The position numbers and the translations under genes were made by a program. Positions 1 through 9,700 of a stretch of 64,000 nt of DNA are shown piece by piece. Origin of the DNA: Ensifer adhaerens (GTDB taxonomy: Bacteria; Pseudomonadota; Alphaproteobacteria; Rhizobiales; Rhizobiaceae); assembly GCF_013283195.1 (NCBI RefSeq), contig NZ_JABEKT010000001.1, positions 1,400,795 to 1,464,794 on the forward strand, read 5' to 3'. The notes under the pieces are model-generated. The model made no database searches, was not told the origin of the DNA, and saw only the letters and a list, made by a program, of their open reading frames with translations. Position 1 is the first letter of the stretch. The number at the start of each line of letters is the position of its first letter.

Positions 1-74
1 GGGCCGGCCTCTGCCGTAGCATTGCCGATGGTGGTTTCGGGAATGCCCTCGTGCATGCAGCCGAGGACCCGTCT

Positions 75-755
75 TTACTGCGGGAAGAGCTCTGAAAAGG
101 CTTTCTCGCCGCTATCGGTGAAGCGGATGGCACGACTGTTGTTTTCGCGCTTTGCCCAGCCCTTGTCGATGAGCAGCGTCAACAGTGCCTCGCCGAGGGA
201 GCCCGCGAGATGCGAGCGCCGCTCGCTCCAGTCGAGGCAGGTCCGGCAGATCGGCCGGCGGGATTTCTTCAACGACGCGTAGTTGATGCCGAGCGCCTCG
301 ATGCGGATCTGGCCGGCATCGGTCAAGGCGAGATCGTCGCCTGTAACTTCGATCTGCCTGGCCGTAATCAGGCTGTCGAGCATGCGCACGCCGTAGTCAC
401 CGGCGAGGTGATTGTAGCAGACACGGGCCTTGCGCAGAGCCGGGTCCTTGGGCCCGGGGCGATGCCGGTTCATGCCGAGGCTCGCGGCAAATCCCATGAG
501 GTTTTCGAGCATCAGCCCGACCTCGTCTTCAGCCAATTGGTAGTAACGGTGACGGCCCTGCTTGCGCTGGGTCAAAAGCCCGCCGCTCTCGAGCTTGGAA
601 AGATGGGAACTCGCCGTCTGCAGCGTGATGCCCGCATGTCCGGCAAGCTCGGTCGGCGTCAATGCCCGCCCGCCCATCAGGGCGGTCAGCATGTTGGCGC
701 GCGCGGGATCGCCGATCAGCGAACCGATGAGAGCGATGTCTGGACCTTCTTTCAT
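75..755 (-). CDS. ArsR-type winged-helix transcriptional regulator
   Basis: A 226-aa protein with an N-terminal ArsR-like winged helix: the stretch GDPARANML leads into a helix-turn-helix around TPTELAGHAGITLQTASSHL (about residues 30-55) and a basic wing (KQGRHRYYQL). The C-terminal half (about 100-226) has CRTCLDWSERR, often seen in this long ArsR subgroup, and could be a sensor region. The frame stays open to 851, but ATG 755 is preferred because the conserved N-terminus starts there; the longer form would run into the divergent gene. It probably represses itself and the NIPSNAP gene starting at 835. The ligand is unknown. DNA binding is secure from the family; the regulated pathway is inference. 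Confidence 0.85.
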   Translation of the reverse strand: MKEGPDIALIGSLIGDPARANMLTALMGGRALTPTELAGHAGITLQTASSHLSKLESGGLLTQRKQGRHRYYQLAEDEVGLMLENLMGFAASLGMNRHRPGPKDPALRKARVCYNHLAGDYGVRMLDSLITARQIEVTGDDLALTDAGQIRIEALGINYASLKKSRRPICRTCLDWSERRSHLAGSLGEALLTLLIDKGWAKRENNSRAIRFTDSGEKAFSELFPQ

Positions 756-756
756 A

Positions 757-774
757 CTTCGATGGTAGTCGAAG
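757..774. promoter_or_regulatory. Candidate ArsR operator palindrome
   Basis: Perfect inverted repeat CTTCGA-N6-TCGAAG immediately upstream of the regulator start codon (755) and within the 79-bp divergent intergenic region. Position and symmetry fit an autoregulatory operator. Binding is inferred. Confidence 0.5.
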
Positions 775-834
775 CATTGAGGGTCGGCAAGCGGGCATAG
801 TGGCTCATCGAAACGCGTCAACGAGGAGCCCCAA

Positions 835-1155
835 ATGATCACCTGTTTCATCCGTTACGAAATCGACCCCTTCAAAAAAGAGGAGTTCGCTGCCTATTCC
901 CGCACTTGGGGCGAGGTCATCCCACGCTGTGGCGCCGATCTCATCGGCTACTTCGGCCCGCACGAAGGATCGGCTACAACGGCCTACGGCGTCTACAATG
1001 TCGAAAGCCTTGCGGCCTACGAGGCCTATCGCGCCCGGCTCCTTGCCGACCCCTTGGGCCGCGAAAACTATGCCTTCGCGCACAAGGAACGGTTTATCCT
1101 CAATGAGAACCGCATTTTTCTGAAGAACGTTTCGTCGCCCGTTGGAGGGGAATGA
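835..1155 (+). CDS. NIPSNAP family protein
   Basis: A 106-aa protein of the NIPSNAP ferredoxin-like (dimeric alpha/beta barrel) fold. The N-terminus ITCFIRYEIDPFKKEEF and the following EVIPRCGADLIGYFGPHEGS are characteristic of this family, as is the later LLADPLGRENYAFA. Length is normal for the single-domain bacterial form. No catalytic residues are assigned in the family; members are associated with small-molecule oxidation or membrane trafficking, so function is unknown. The ATG is preceded by GAGGAGCCCCAA, a good ribosome binding site. It ends 4 nt before the next gene start and is divergent from the ArsR regulator, so co-regulation with the downstream monooxygenase-like gene is likely. 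Confidence 0.85.
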   Translation: MITCFIRYEIDPFKKEEFAAYSRTWGEVIPRCGADLIGYFGPHEGSATTAYGVYNVESLAAYEAYRARLLADPLGRENYAFAHKERFILNENRIFLKNVSSPVGGE

Positions 1156-1159
1156 GCTT

Positions 1160-1507
1160 ATGATCGCCGTTATTTTCGAAGTGCTGCCGGCCGAAGGCTG
1201 TCGCGAGACCTATCTCGGCATCGCCGCCGACCTGCGCCCGCTGCTCGATGGCATCGACGGATTCATCTCGATCGAGCGCTTTCAAAGCCTCGCCAATCCC
1301 GACAAGGTGCTGTCGCTGTCGTTTTGGCGCGATGAGGACGCTGTTAAGGAATGGCGCAACGGCGCCGAGCATCGCGCCGCCCAGGAGGCGGGTCGCAATG
1401 GCGTCTTTGCCGACTACCGCCTGCGCATCGCATCGGTCGTGCGCGACTACGGCCTAAACGAGCGGCATCAGGCGCCGAGCGACAGTCGCGCCTTCCACGC
1501 CGCTTGA
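1160..1507 (+). CDS. Antibiotic biosynthesis monooxygenase (ABM) domain protein
   Basis: A 115-aa protein with one ABM-type dimeric alpha/beta-barrel domain. The core is IAVIFEVLPAEG at the N-terminus, IDGFISIERFQSL in the middle and LSLSFWRDEDAVKEWRN, the usual strand-helix pattern with the W-R-D-E turn. Such proteins act as cofactor-free monooxygenases, haem-degrading enzymes or small stress proteins; the subtype cannot be fixed here. The frame opens at TTG 1142, inside the preceding gene, but ATG 1160 has GGAGGGG 11 nt upstream and is preferred. It forms a two-gene unit with the NIPSNAP gene; both have the same fold, which suggests a shared substrate class. Confidence 0.8.
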   Translation: MIAVIFEVLPAEGCRETYLGIAADLRPLLDGIDGFISIERFQSLANPDKVLSLSFWRDEDAVKEWRNGAEHRAAQEAGRNGVFADYRLRIASVVRDYGLNERHQAPSDSRAFHAA

Positions 1508-1578
1508 CGGCCCTCGGCAGGCGAAGCGATTGGCACCGCATCGTTAATTCGGATTTTTTCTGGCGGCCTTCAGGCTTT

Positions 1579-1600
1579 GGTAACCATCTTCGGTAACCAT
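1579..1600 (+). promoter_or_regulatory. Tandem CtrA-like boxes upstream of ccrM
   Basis: The 9-mer GGTAACCAT occurs twice, 13 bp apart, 45 bp before the ccrM ATG. Each copy matches 7 of 8 bases of the alphaproteobacterial CtrA octamer TTAACCAT. CtrA control of ccrM is known in Caulobacter; that these are the sites here is inference. Confidence 0.5.
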
Positions 1601-1611
1601 AAGCTCCATAG

Positions 1612-2775
<1,164 letters not shown>

Positions 2776-2849
2776 TCAACCAGTTCCGCCAGGTCCTTCG
2801 AAAGCGCTCTGACCGGTTTTTGTACCTTCAGTCCCGGAAGGAACGCTTT

Positions 2850-2884
2850 AAAACGCCCGGAAGCCGAAAGGTTTCCGGGCGTTT
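2850..2884. terminator. Bidirectional Rho-independent terminator
   Basis: Inverted repeat AAACGCCCGGAA...TTCCGGGCGTTT with a short loop containing CCGAAAGG, lying between the convergent ccrM and NTF2-like genes. A-rich and T-rich flanks make it usable on both strands. Confidence 0.8.
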
Positions 2885-2899
2885 GTATTTTTGGATTTG

Positions 2900-3259
2900 T
2901 CAGTCGTCGTCGAAAACCTCGATCGCGACGATCCGTCCTTCACTGTCGAAATGAAGAAGCTCGACACCTGAACGCTCTACCTTCTCGCCGGTCTTGGCGC
3001 TCGTTGCCGTCAGATGCCACTTGGCCCGCGCCGACGAGGGCGAAAGCGTTTCGATCACGCTGTCTTCAGCCACCTGATCCGGATAAACCAGAAAATAGTC
3101 GCGAAAGGCGGAGACGATTGCGGCTCGTCCGGAAAGGGCGCCGACGCCGTTTGAGACATAACGCGCATTCGCGGCGAAAGCGTCGCCTATCGACTGAAAG
3201 TCGAGCGCGTTGATCGCCGCATGGTAGCGTGCGGTCAACGCGGAGGGATCGAGGGACAT
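2900..3259 (-). CDS. NTF2-like / SnoaL-fold protein
   Basis: A 119-aa protein of the nuclear-transport-factor-2-like superfamily. It begins with a long helix (LTARYHAAINALDFQSIGDAFA), then ARYVSNGVGALSGRAAIVSAFRDYF, the helix-strand arrangement of the SnoaL cone fold. It ends in a beta-rich half with SAKTGEKVERSGVELLHFDSEGRI. Members are ketosteroid-isomerase-like enzymes or small-ligand binders, and the catalytic set is not conserved enough to name a reaction. It is the last gene of a minus-strand cluster after mutY and a HAD hydrolase, 15 nt downstream of the latter, so it is probably co-transcribed. Confidence 0.75.
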   Translation of the reverse strand: MSLDPSALTARYHAAINALDFQSIGDAFAANARYVSNGVGALSGRAAIVSAFRDYFLVYPDQVAEDSVIETLSPSSARAKWHLTATSAKTGEKVERSGVELLHFDSEGRIVAIEVFDDD

Positions 3260-3274
3260 TGCGACGACCAGGGA

Positions 3275-3892
3275 TCAGCGCTGAATGCCATAGGCGGCGA
3301 GATCGGCTTTCAGCTTTTCCGGGTCGGTGAAATGCACTGCATGCCAGCCGGCCAGACGCGCGCCCTCGACATTGGGCATACTGTCGTCGATGAACAACGT
3401 CGCCGGCGGATCGAGATCGAAGGCGCGGGCGTGGGTCTCGTAGATCGCCACATCCGGCTTGATCAGGCCGACGTCGCCCGACACGGTGACGCCGCGCGGC
3501 ATCGTCAGGAACGGATAGAGCTGCTGCGCCTCGCGGAACGTGTCGGATGCGAAGTTGGTCAGCATCGTCACGTCGCGCCCTTCGGCAATCAGGTTTTCCA
3601 TCAGGGAAACCGTTTCGACATAGGCGTGCGGCACCATCTCCTGCCAATGCTTGCGGAAGGCGCGGATATGCTCTTCGCGTTCGGGATGGTCCTTGATCAG
3701 CAGCGCTTCCGCTTCCTCCCAGGAACGGCCGCGGTCCTGCTCGATGTTCCAGTCGTGGGTGCAGACATTGGCGAAGAACCACTGCCGCTCTGCCTCGTCG
3801 GGAATGATGCGGCTGAAGGGCAGGTTCGGGTCGTAGTGGATCAGCACCTTGCCGATGTCGAAGACGATGTGGCGGATTTCGATGCTGCTCAT
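3275..3892 (-). CDS. HAD-superfamily hydrolase (subfamily IA, YihX-like)
   Basis: A 205-aa HAD phosphatase. Motif I is FDIGKVL with nucleophile D12; the usual second Asp of DxD is Gly, as in YihX-type sugar-phosphate phosphatases. Motif II is MLTNFAS, the motif III Lys lies in GLIKPDVAIYE, and motif IV is LFIDDSMPNV. A helical cap lies between motifs I and II (about 25-90). An upstream GTG-type extension to 3937 exists, but ATG 3892 has AGAGGAACAGGTC before it. It lies 22 nt after mutY. A house-cleaning phosphatase role next to a DNA-repair glycosylase is plausible but not shown by the sequence. Confidence 0.85.
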   Translation of the reverse strand: MSSIEIRHIVFDIGKVLIHYDPNLPFSRIIPDEAERQWFFANVCTHDWNIEQDRGRSWEEAEALLIKDHPEREEHIRAFRKHWQEMVPHAYVETVSLMENLIAEGRDVTMLTNFASDTFREAQQLYPFLTMPRGVTVSGDVGLIKPDVAIYETHARAFDLDPPATLFIDDSMPNVEGARLAGWHAVHFTDPEKLKADLAAYGIQR

Positions 3893-3914
3893 GACCTGTT
3901 CCTCTTTAAACGTC

Positions 3915-5003
3915 TCAGCGCTCGGCTTTGAAGGCATCCGGGATCGCCTGGGCGATCGCTTTTTTCATAACCGTCGGCAATGCCTGGGCTTTCAGCGACG
4001 AGACCGGCTCCCACCAGCCGTCGTTTCCGGTTTCGGCGCGCGCGACATTGGCCCGGTAAACCGACAGGCGCAACTCGAAATGCGTGAAGACATGGGTGAT
4101 CGTGCCGCAGTCTTCCCAGGTAGCCGCAAAGGGCTGCGCTGCGACCGACGTGTCGCCGTCCTGCCGCGCGGTCCAGGCGGTGCCGGGCACTTCGGTCATG
4201 CCGCCGAGAAGGCCGGTTTCGCCGCGCTTGCGCAGATAGACCGTGTCGCGGGCATCGATCGCCACGAAGGCGGCGCCGAGCCGGAGCGGCTTGTCCTTCT
4301 TCTTCGCCTTGCGTGGAAAGGTCTCGGGATCGGCAACAGAAAGCGCCAGACAGTGTGGCCGGAACGGACAGAGCGAACAGGCCGGGCGCTTCGGCGTGCA
4401 GATCGTTGCGCCGAGATCCATCATCGCCTGGGCAAAGTCGCCGGGCCGGTCGGCAGGCGTCAGGGCGGCGACGAGACCGCGCATTTCCGGCTTTGCCGCT
4501 GGCAGCGGCGTCTCGATCGCATAGAGCCGCGAGATCACCCGTTCAACATTGCCGTCGAGCACAGCGCTCTGGCGGTTGAAGGCGATGGCGGCAACGGCTG
4601 CGGCGGTATAGTCGCCGATGCCGGGCAGGGCCTTCAGCCCTTCCTCCGTTTCGGGGAAGCGACCGCCATGATCGCGCGCCACGGCCTCGGCGCATTTCTT
4701 GAGGTTGCGGGCGCGGGCGTAATAGCCGAGCCCCGCCCAGGCCTTCATCACGTCCTCATTGTCGGCGGCGGCGAGATGTTCGACCGTCGGCCACAGGGTG
4801 AGGAACTTTTCGAAATAAGCCTTCACCGCCTGCACAGTCGTCTGCTGCAGCATGACCTCCGACATCCAGATATGGTAGGGATTGGCAACCACGCCGTGTC
4901 GCGCCATCGACGGCGAAACCCGCCACGGAAGCTCGCGGTGGTGCCGGTCGTACCATTCAAGAATGAGCGGGGCGGCCTTCGCCGCCGTGATCGTATTGTC
5001 CAT
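3915..5003 (-). CDS. mutY: A/G-specific adenine DNA glycosylase MutY
   Basis: A 362-aa base-excision repair enzyme that removes adenine mispaired with 8-oxoguanine. The catalytic Glu is E49 in SEVMLQQT. The helix-hairpin-helix is LPGIGDYTAAAVAAIAF (126-142). The catalytic Asp is D150 in VLDGNVERV. The [4Fe-4S] cluster ligands are C202, C209, C212 and C218, with the canonical X6-X2-X5 spacing. The C-terminal NUDIX-like domain (about 240-360) recognises 8-oxoG; it has GETGLLGGMTEVPGT and THVFTHFELRL. Length is normal. It is the first gene of the mutY-HAD-NTF2 cluster and is divergent from the DUF721 gene. Confidence 0.97.
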   Translation of the reverse strand: MDNTITAAKAAPLILEWYDRHHRELPWRVSPSMARHGVVANPYHIWMSEVMLQQTTVQAVKAYFEKFLTLWPTVEHLAAADNEDVMKAWAGLGYYARARNLKKCAEAVARDHGGRFPETEEGLKALPGIGDYTAAAVAAIAFNRQSAVLDGNVERVISRLYAIETPLPAAKPEMRGLVAALTPADRPGDFAQAMMDLGATICTPKRPACSLCPFRPHCLALSVADPETFPRKAKKKDKPLRLGAAFVAIDARDTVYLRKRGETGLLGGMTEVPGTAWTARQDGDTSVAAQPFAATWEDCGTITHVFTHFELRLSVYRANVARAETGNDGWWEPVSSLKAQALPTVMKKAIAQAIPDAFKAER

Positions 5004-5096
5004 GATTTGCCGGAGGTTCCTTTTCCAGCGTATACTTGGCGAAGGCGAGCCGGCGCATCAAGGCTCAATCGACATTGCATACAGAAAGTCGCGTTC

Positions 5097-5603
5097 GTGA
5101 GTGAACAGAAGTCCCGCCGGGGTGTGATCCAGATCGCAGAGGTGGCAAATGGGCTGATCGATCCGGTGCTCGCCAAGCGCGCCGGCATCAACACCATGTT
5201 GCTCGGCTCCTGGGACGAGATCGCCGGCGCTGATTTCGCTGACTGCACCCGGCCGGAAAAGATCGCTTGGCCGCGCCGCGCATCGGAAATTGCCGGCGAG
5301 GGCGGGCACCAGCCCGGCGTCCTCACGGTCGCTTGCGAGGGCGCTCGGGCGCTGTTCCTGACCCATGCCCAAGGCGAGCTGATCCAGCGCATCAACGGCT
5401 TCTTCGGCTTTTATGCGATTGGCCAGCTGCGGATCGTGCAAAAGCCGGTCTCGCCGCCGCCCAAACGCAATCGCACGCCGCGCCCGCTGACCGGCGAGCC
5501 GGCCCGCAAACTCGAAACCATGGTCGAGGGCATCGAAAGCGAGGAACTGAAGGCGGCACTGCGGCGGCTGGGGACTGCGGTGATGTCGCCGCGACGGCGC
5601 TGA
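5097..5603 (+). CDS. DUF721 (DciA-like) protein
   Basis: A 168-aa protein with a DUF721 domain. The N-terminal helix IQIAEVANGLIDPVLAKRAG is followed by LGSWDEIAGADFADCTRPEKI, the typical W-xx-IAG segment. A strand region then holds LTVACEGARALFLTHAQGELIQRINGFFG, the KH-like part. A Pro/Arg-rich tail (about 120-168) follows. DciA-type DUF721 proteins load the replicative helicase in bacteria lacking DnaC; that role is inferred here from fold only. No ATG fits. GTG 5097, with AGAAAG upstream, is chosen because homology begins there; the open frame continues far upstream without coding character. It is divergent from mutY. Confidence 0.85.
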   Translation: MSEQKSRRGVIQIAEVANGLIDPVLAKRAGINTMLLGSWDEIAGADFADCTRPEKIAWPRRASEIAGEGGHQPGVLTVACEGARALFLTHAQGELIQRINGFFGFYAIGQLRIVQKPVSPPPKRNRTPRPLTGEPARKLETMVEGIESEELKAALRRLGTAVMSPRRR

Positions 5604-5827
5604 CGTGCGTCGTCATCTCCGGGATTCGTTCCCTGCTCCTTGGGCTCTTGTCATTCAGCATGGCGTCATCGCAACAGCGCCCCATGCCATTGCGCGACAT
5701 GCTTTGAGCTCGCACCATCAGCCGGTCACAATTCTTTGAATTCTGTTGAGAAGCTGCCCCTTGCCGCCCTGCGCGCGGCAAGATATCGAATCCGCACTGC
5801 AATTCCCTCCGAACACGGGTAAAATTC

Positions 5828-6661
5828 ATGTCCGCTTCCGCAATGAACCTCTCCAAGCGCCTGCTCAGCGGCGTTGCCATCGCGACTGTCGCTCTCGTGC
5901 TTGCTGCCTGCAGCGACGAGAAGAAGGAGCAGGCTTCGGCGACCCCGACCGAAACCACGGAAACGGCCGCCAAGACCGACGCCAAGCCAGCCGACGCCAT
6001 GACCACTGCTTCGACGACAGCTGCTGCGACCACGGAAGCCAAGCCGGCCGCAACCGAAGTCGCCCAGTCGACGGCCGCGCCGGCAGCCAAGGTCGAGCTT
6101 CCCTCGTCGGAAGGTTCCGTCGACACGGCCAAGCTGATGGAGCCAGGCGCCTTGCCGGAAATGGCGATCGGCGAAGCCAACGCGCCGGTCACGATCGTCG
6201 AATACATGTCGATGACCTGCCCGCATTGTGCCGCTTTCCACAACAACACCTTCGAAGCGATCAAGACGAAGTATGTCGACAGCGGCAAGGTTCGCTTCGT
6301 TCTGCGCGAATTCCCGTTCGATCCGCGCGCGGCTGCCGCCTTCATGCTGGCGCGTTGCGCGCCCGAGGGCCAGTATTTCCCGATGATCTCGATGCTGTTC
6401 AAGCAGCAGCAACAGTGGGCAGCCGCCCAGAACGGCCGCGATGCATTGCTGCAGATGTCCAAGCTTGCCGGTTTTACACAGGAGAGCTTCGAGTCCTGCT
6501 TGACGAACCAGAAACTTCTGGATGATGTGAACGCAGTTATGCAGAAGGGCGCAAAGGACTTTGGCGTACAATCGACGCCGACCTTCTTCGTCAATGGAGA
6601 GCACTATTCTGGGGATATGTCGGTTGACGTCATGTCGGCCCTCATCGACAGCAAGCTCTGA
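5828..6661 (+). CDS. DsbA-family thiol:disulfide oxidoreductase, probable lipoprotein
   Basis: A 277-aa thioredoxin-fold oxidoreductase. Residues 1-28 form a lipoprotein signal ending in the lipobox VLAAC (lipidated C28). Residues 29-90 are a low-complexity Ala/Thr/Pro/Lys linker. The DsbA-like domain (about 105-277) has the active site C131-P-H-C134 in SMTCPHCAAF, a helical insert, and the cis-proline loop QSTPTFFVNG. It should oxidise periplasmic cysteines while anchored to a membrane. Lipid anchoring and a long flexible tether are less usual than soluble DsbA. It precedes smc, with an intervening terminator. Confidence 0.93.
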   Translation: MSASAMNLSKRLLSGVAIATVALVLAACSDEKKEQASATPTETTETAAKTDAKPADAMTTASTTAAATTEAKPAATEVAQSTAAPAAKVELPSSEGSVDTAKLMEPGALPEMAIGEANAPVTIVEYMSMTCPHCAAFHNNTFEAIKTKYVDSGKVRFVLREFPFDPRAAAAFMLARCAPEGQYFPMISMLFKQQQQWAAAQNGRDALLQMSKLAGFTQESFESCLTNQKLLDDVNAVMQKGAKDFGVQSTPTFFVNGEHYSGDMSVDVMSALIDSKL

Positions 6662-6680
6662 TCCTTCGCTTTTCCTGAAA

Positions 6681-6714
6681 ACGGGCGACGGCAGCAGCCG
6701 TGCGCCCGTTTTTT
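6681..6714 (+). terminator. Rho-independent terminator after the DsbA-family gene
   Basis: ACGGGCG and CGCCCGT arms, with an inner ACGGC/GCCGT stem and a T6 run at 6709-6714, 20 bp after the stop codon and 49 bp before smc. It separates the two transcription units. Confidence 0.85.
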
Positions 6715-6763
6715 ATGCCCGATGGTCGGGTGACGAGGGGCGTTTCGCGCCAGCGTCTACCGC

Positions 6764-9700
6764 ATGAAGTTCAACAAGCTTCGCCTGCTCGGCTTCAAAT
6801 CCTTCGTCGAACCCAGCGAATTCATCATCGAGCGCGGTCTGACCGGCATCGTCGGCCCGAACGGCTGCGGCAAGTCGAACCTCGTCGAGGCCCTGCGCTG
6901 GGTGATGGGGGAAAACTCCTACAAGAACATGCGCGCGTCCGGCATGGACGACGTGATCTTTTCTGGCTCGGGCAATCGCCCGGCGCGCAACACCGCCGAA
7001 GTCGGCCTCTATCTCGACAACAGCGATCGCACCGCACCTGCCGCTTTCAACGACAGCGACGAAATCCAGGTGACGCGCCGCATCGAGCGCGAGCAGGGAT
7101 CGGTCTACAGGATCAACGGCAAGGAAGCGCGCGCCAAGGATGTGCAGCTGCTGTTTGCCGACGCCTCCACCGGCGCCCGTTCGCCGTCGATGGTCGGCCA
7201 GGGCCGTATCGGCGAATTGATTTCCGCAAAGCCGCAGGCACGCCGCCAGCTTCTCGAAGAAGCGGCCGGCATTTCCGGTCTGCATTCGCGCCGGCACGAG
7301 GCCGAGCTGCGGCTGAAGGCTGCCGAGACCAATCTCGAGCGCCTCGATGATGTCACCTCGCAGCTCGAAAGCCAGATCGAAAGCCTGAAACGCCAGGCCC
7401 GCCAGGCCAACCGCTTCAAGATGTTGTCTGCCGACATCCGCAAGCATGAGGCGATCCTGTTCCATATCCGCTGGGTCCAGGCCAAGGAGGCCGAGGCCGA
7501 GGCGACCAGCCAGCTCAACCAGGTGACGGCGCTGGTTGCCGAAAAGGCGCAGGCGCAGATGCAGGCGGCCAAGGATCAGGCGATCTCCAGCCTGAAGCTG
7601 CCGGAACTGCGCGAGAACGAGGCGAAGCTTGCCGCCGCTTTGCAGCGTCTGCAGATCGCCCGGTCGCAGCTGGAGGAGGATGCCGGCCGCATCCTGCGCC
7701 GCCGCGACGAGCTGCAGCGCCGTCTGGCGCAACTGGCCGAAGATATCGCCCGCGAGGAGCGCCTGGTCGCCGACAATGCCGGCATCATCGCCCGCCTCGA
7801 CGAAGAGGACGAGGAACTGCGCGAACTCTTGGCCGAGGCGGACGACCGGGCAAGCGAAGCCAGGGAGCGGCTGGAAGAGGCGAATGAAAAGCTGTCCGCA
7901 AGTGAAGCCGACCTCAGTCGGCTGACGGCGGAGCGTGCAGAGGCGCAGGCCGGCCGCAACCAGCTCGAGCGTGCGCTGCGCGATCTCTCGGAGCGGCAGG
8001 CGCGGCTGGCGCGCCAGCTTTCCGACCAGGCCCGCGATCTCGACGAACTCGACCGGCAGATGTCGACGCTGCCCGACCCGCACGAAAAGCAGGGTCAGGT
8101 GGAAGTGGCCGAGGCTGCGCTTGAAGAGGCCGAGGCGAATGTCGCCGATATCGAAGAGGCGCTTGCCGAAACCCGTCGCGCCGAGGCGGAAGCCCGCCCG
8201 CCGGTCGATCGGGCAAGGGCCGTTCTCAACGGTATCGAGACCGAGGCGCGCACCATCCGCCGCATGCTCGAAGCGGCCGGCGGTGGCGACTACCCTGGTG
8301 TCGTCGAGGAGATGAAGGTCGATCGCGGTTTCGAGACGGCGCTGGGAGCAGCCCTTGGCGACGATCTCGATTCGCCGCTCGATAGCGCCGCTCCCGCCCA
8401 TTGGCGCACCCCGGGCGACCAATCCGATGACGCCGCATTGCCGCCGGGCGTACGCTTGCTGATCGAGCACGTTCGCGCGCCGCAGGCACTGACACGCGCC
8501 CTGAGCCAGATCGGCCTCGTCGACAGCGAGGCCGAGGCCGAGCGGCTGATGCCGCTGTTGAAGCCCGGCCAGAGCCTGGTGACGAAGCAAGGTTCGGTCT
8601 GGCGGTGGGACGGCCATGTGACCGGATCCGAGGCGCCGAGCGCTGCGGCGCTCAGACTCGCCCAGAAGAACCGCCTCGCCGAACTTGATGCCGAAGCGGA
8701 CGACGCCGGCGAGGCGCTGCGCCGTGCCGAGGCTGATCTTGCCGCAGCCGGCTCGCGCATCCGCGCCGAGGACGAACGGTTGCGGCTTGCCCGCGACGCC
8801 CAGCGCATGATCACCCGCCAGCTGGGCGAAGCCCGCGATGCGCTGGCCGCCGCCGAGCGCGCATCCGGCGATCTCTCGCGCCGCCGCGCCGTTGTTGCTG
8901 AAACTAAGAGCCAGCTCGAAAACCAGCTCGAAGAAGTTGCCGAACAGATTGAGACGGCCAACGACGCGCTTGCCGATGCGCCCGATCTCTCCGAACTCGA
9001 ACTGAAACTGCGCACGCAGACGGCAGATGTCGCAACCGACCGCGCAGCGGTTGCCGAAAGGCGCGCCGCTCACGATGGTCTTGCGCGCGAGAATGAGGCG
9101 CGCCAGCGCCGGATCGCGGCGATTGCAGGTGAGCGCCAGACCTGGAAGGCGAGAGCCGCCAGCGCCGACGAACATATCGCCACACTCAGGGACCGTGAGG
9201 CCGAAGCCCGCGAAGAGGTCGAAGACCTGATGGACGCGCCCGACGAGTTCGAGGACAAGCGGCGCGCGCTGATGAGCGAACTGCAGAAGGCCGAGGCTTC
9301 ACGCCGCGAGGCGGCCGACATCCTGGCCGAGGCAGAGGGCCGCCAGCGCGAGGCCGACCGCATGGCCGCAACCGCACTTTCGGAGCTGGCGGAATCGCGC
9401 GAAAAGCGCGGCCGCGCCGAGGAGCGACTGGTGTCGGCTCGCGAGCGTCGCGTCGAGATCGAGGCCCGCATCCAGGAGGCGCTGTCCTGCGCCCCGCACG
9501 AGGTGATGCGCCTGACCGGACTTGCCGTCGACGAGGCGTTGCCGGACATGCGCAATGTCGAGCGTGAACTGGAACGGCTGAAGATCGAACGCGAGCGCCT
9601 CGGCGCCGTCAACCTGCGCGCGGAGGAGGAGCAGAAGGAGCTTTCCGAGCGGCTGGCCCTGCTCCTGAAGGAGCGCGACGACGTCATCGAGGCGATCCGC

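Noticed and set aside
1-56. Minus-strand frame starting ATG 56 (MHEGIPETTIG...) running off the window edge
   Set aside because: Only 18 codons are visible, the ribosome binding site is poor, and the frame is simply the continuation after the regulator stop codon; not enough to call a gene.
6713-9175. 820-codon open frame antisense to smc, and similar long antisense frames over ccrM, ppdK, PepSY and the GGDEF-EAL gene
   Set aside because: The sense genes have clear families and motifs; the antisense frames are a by-product of GC-rich codon bias and have no domain pattern.
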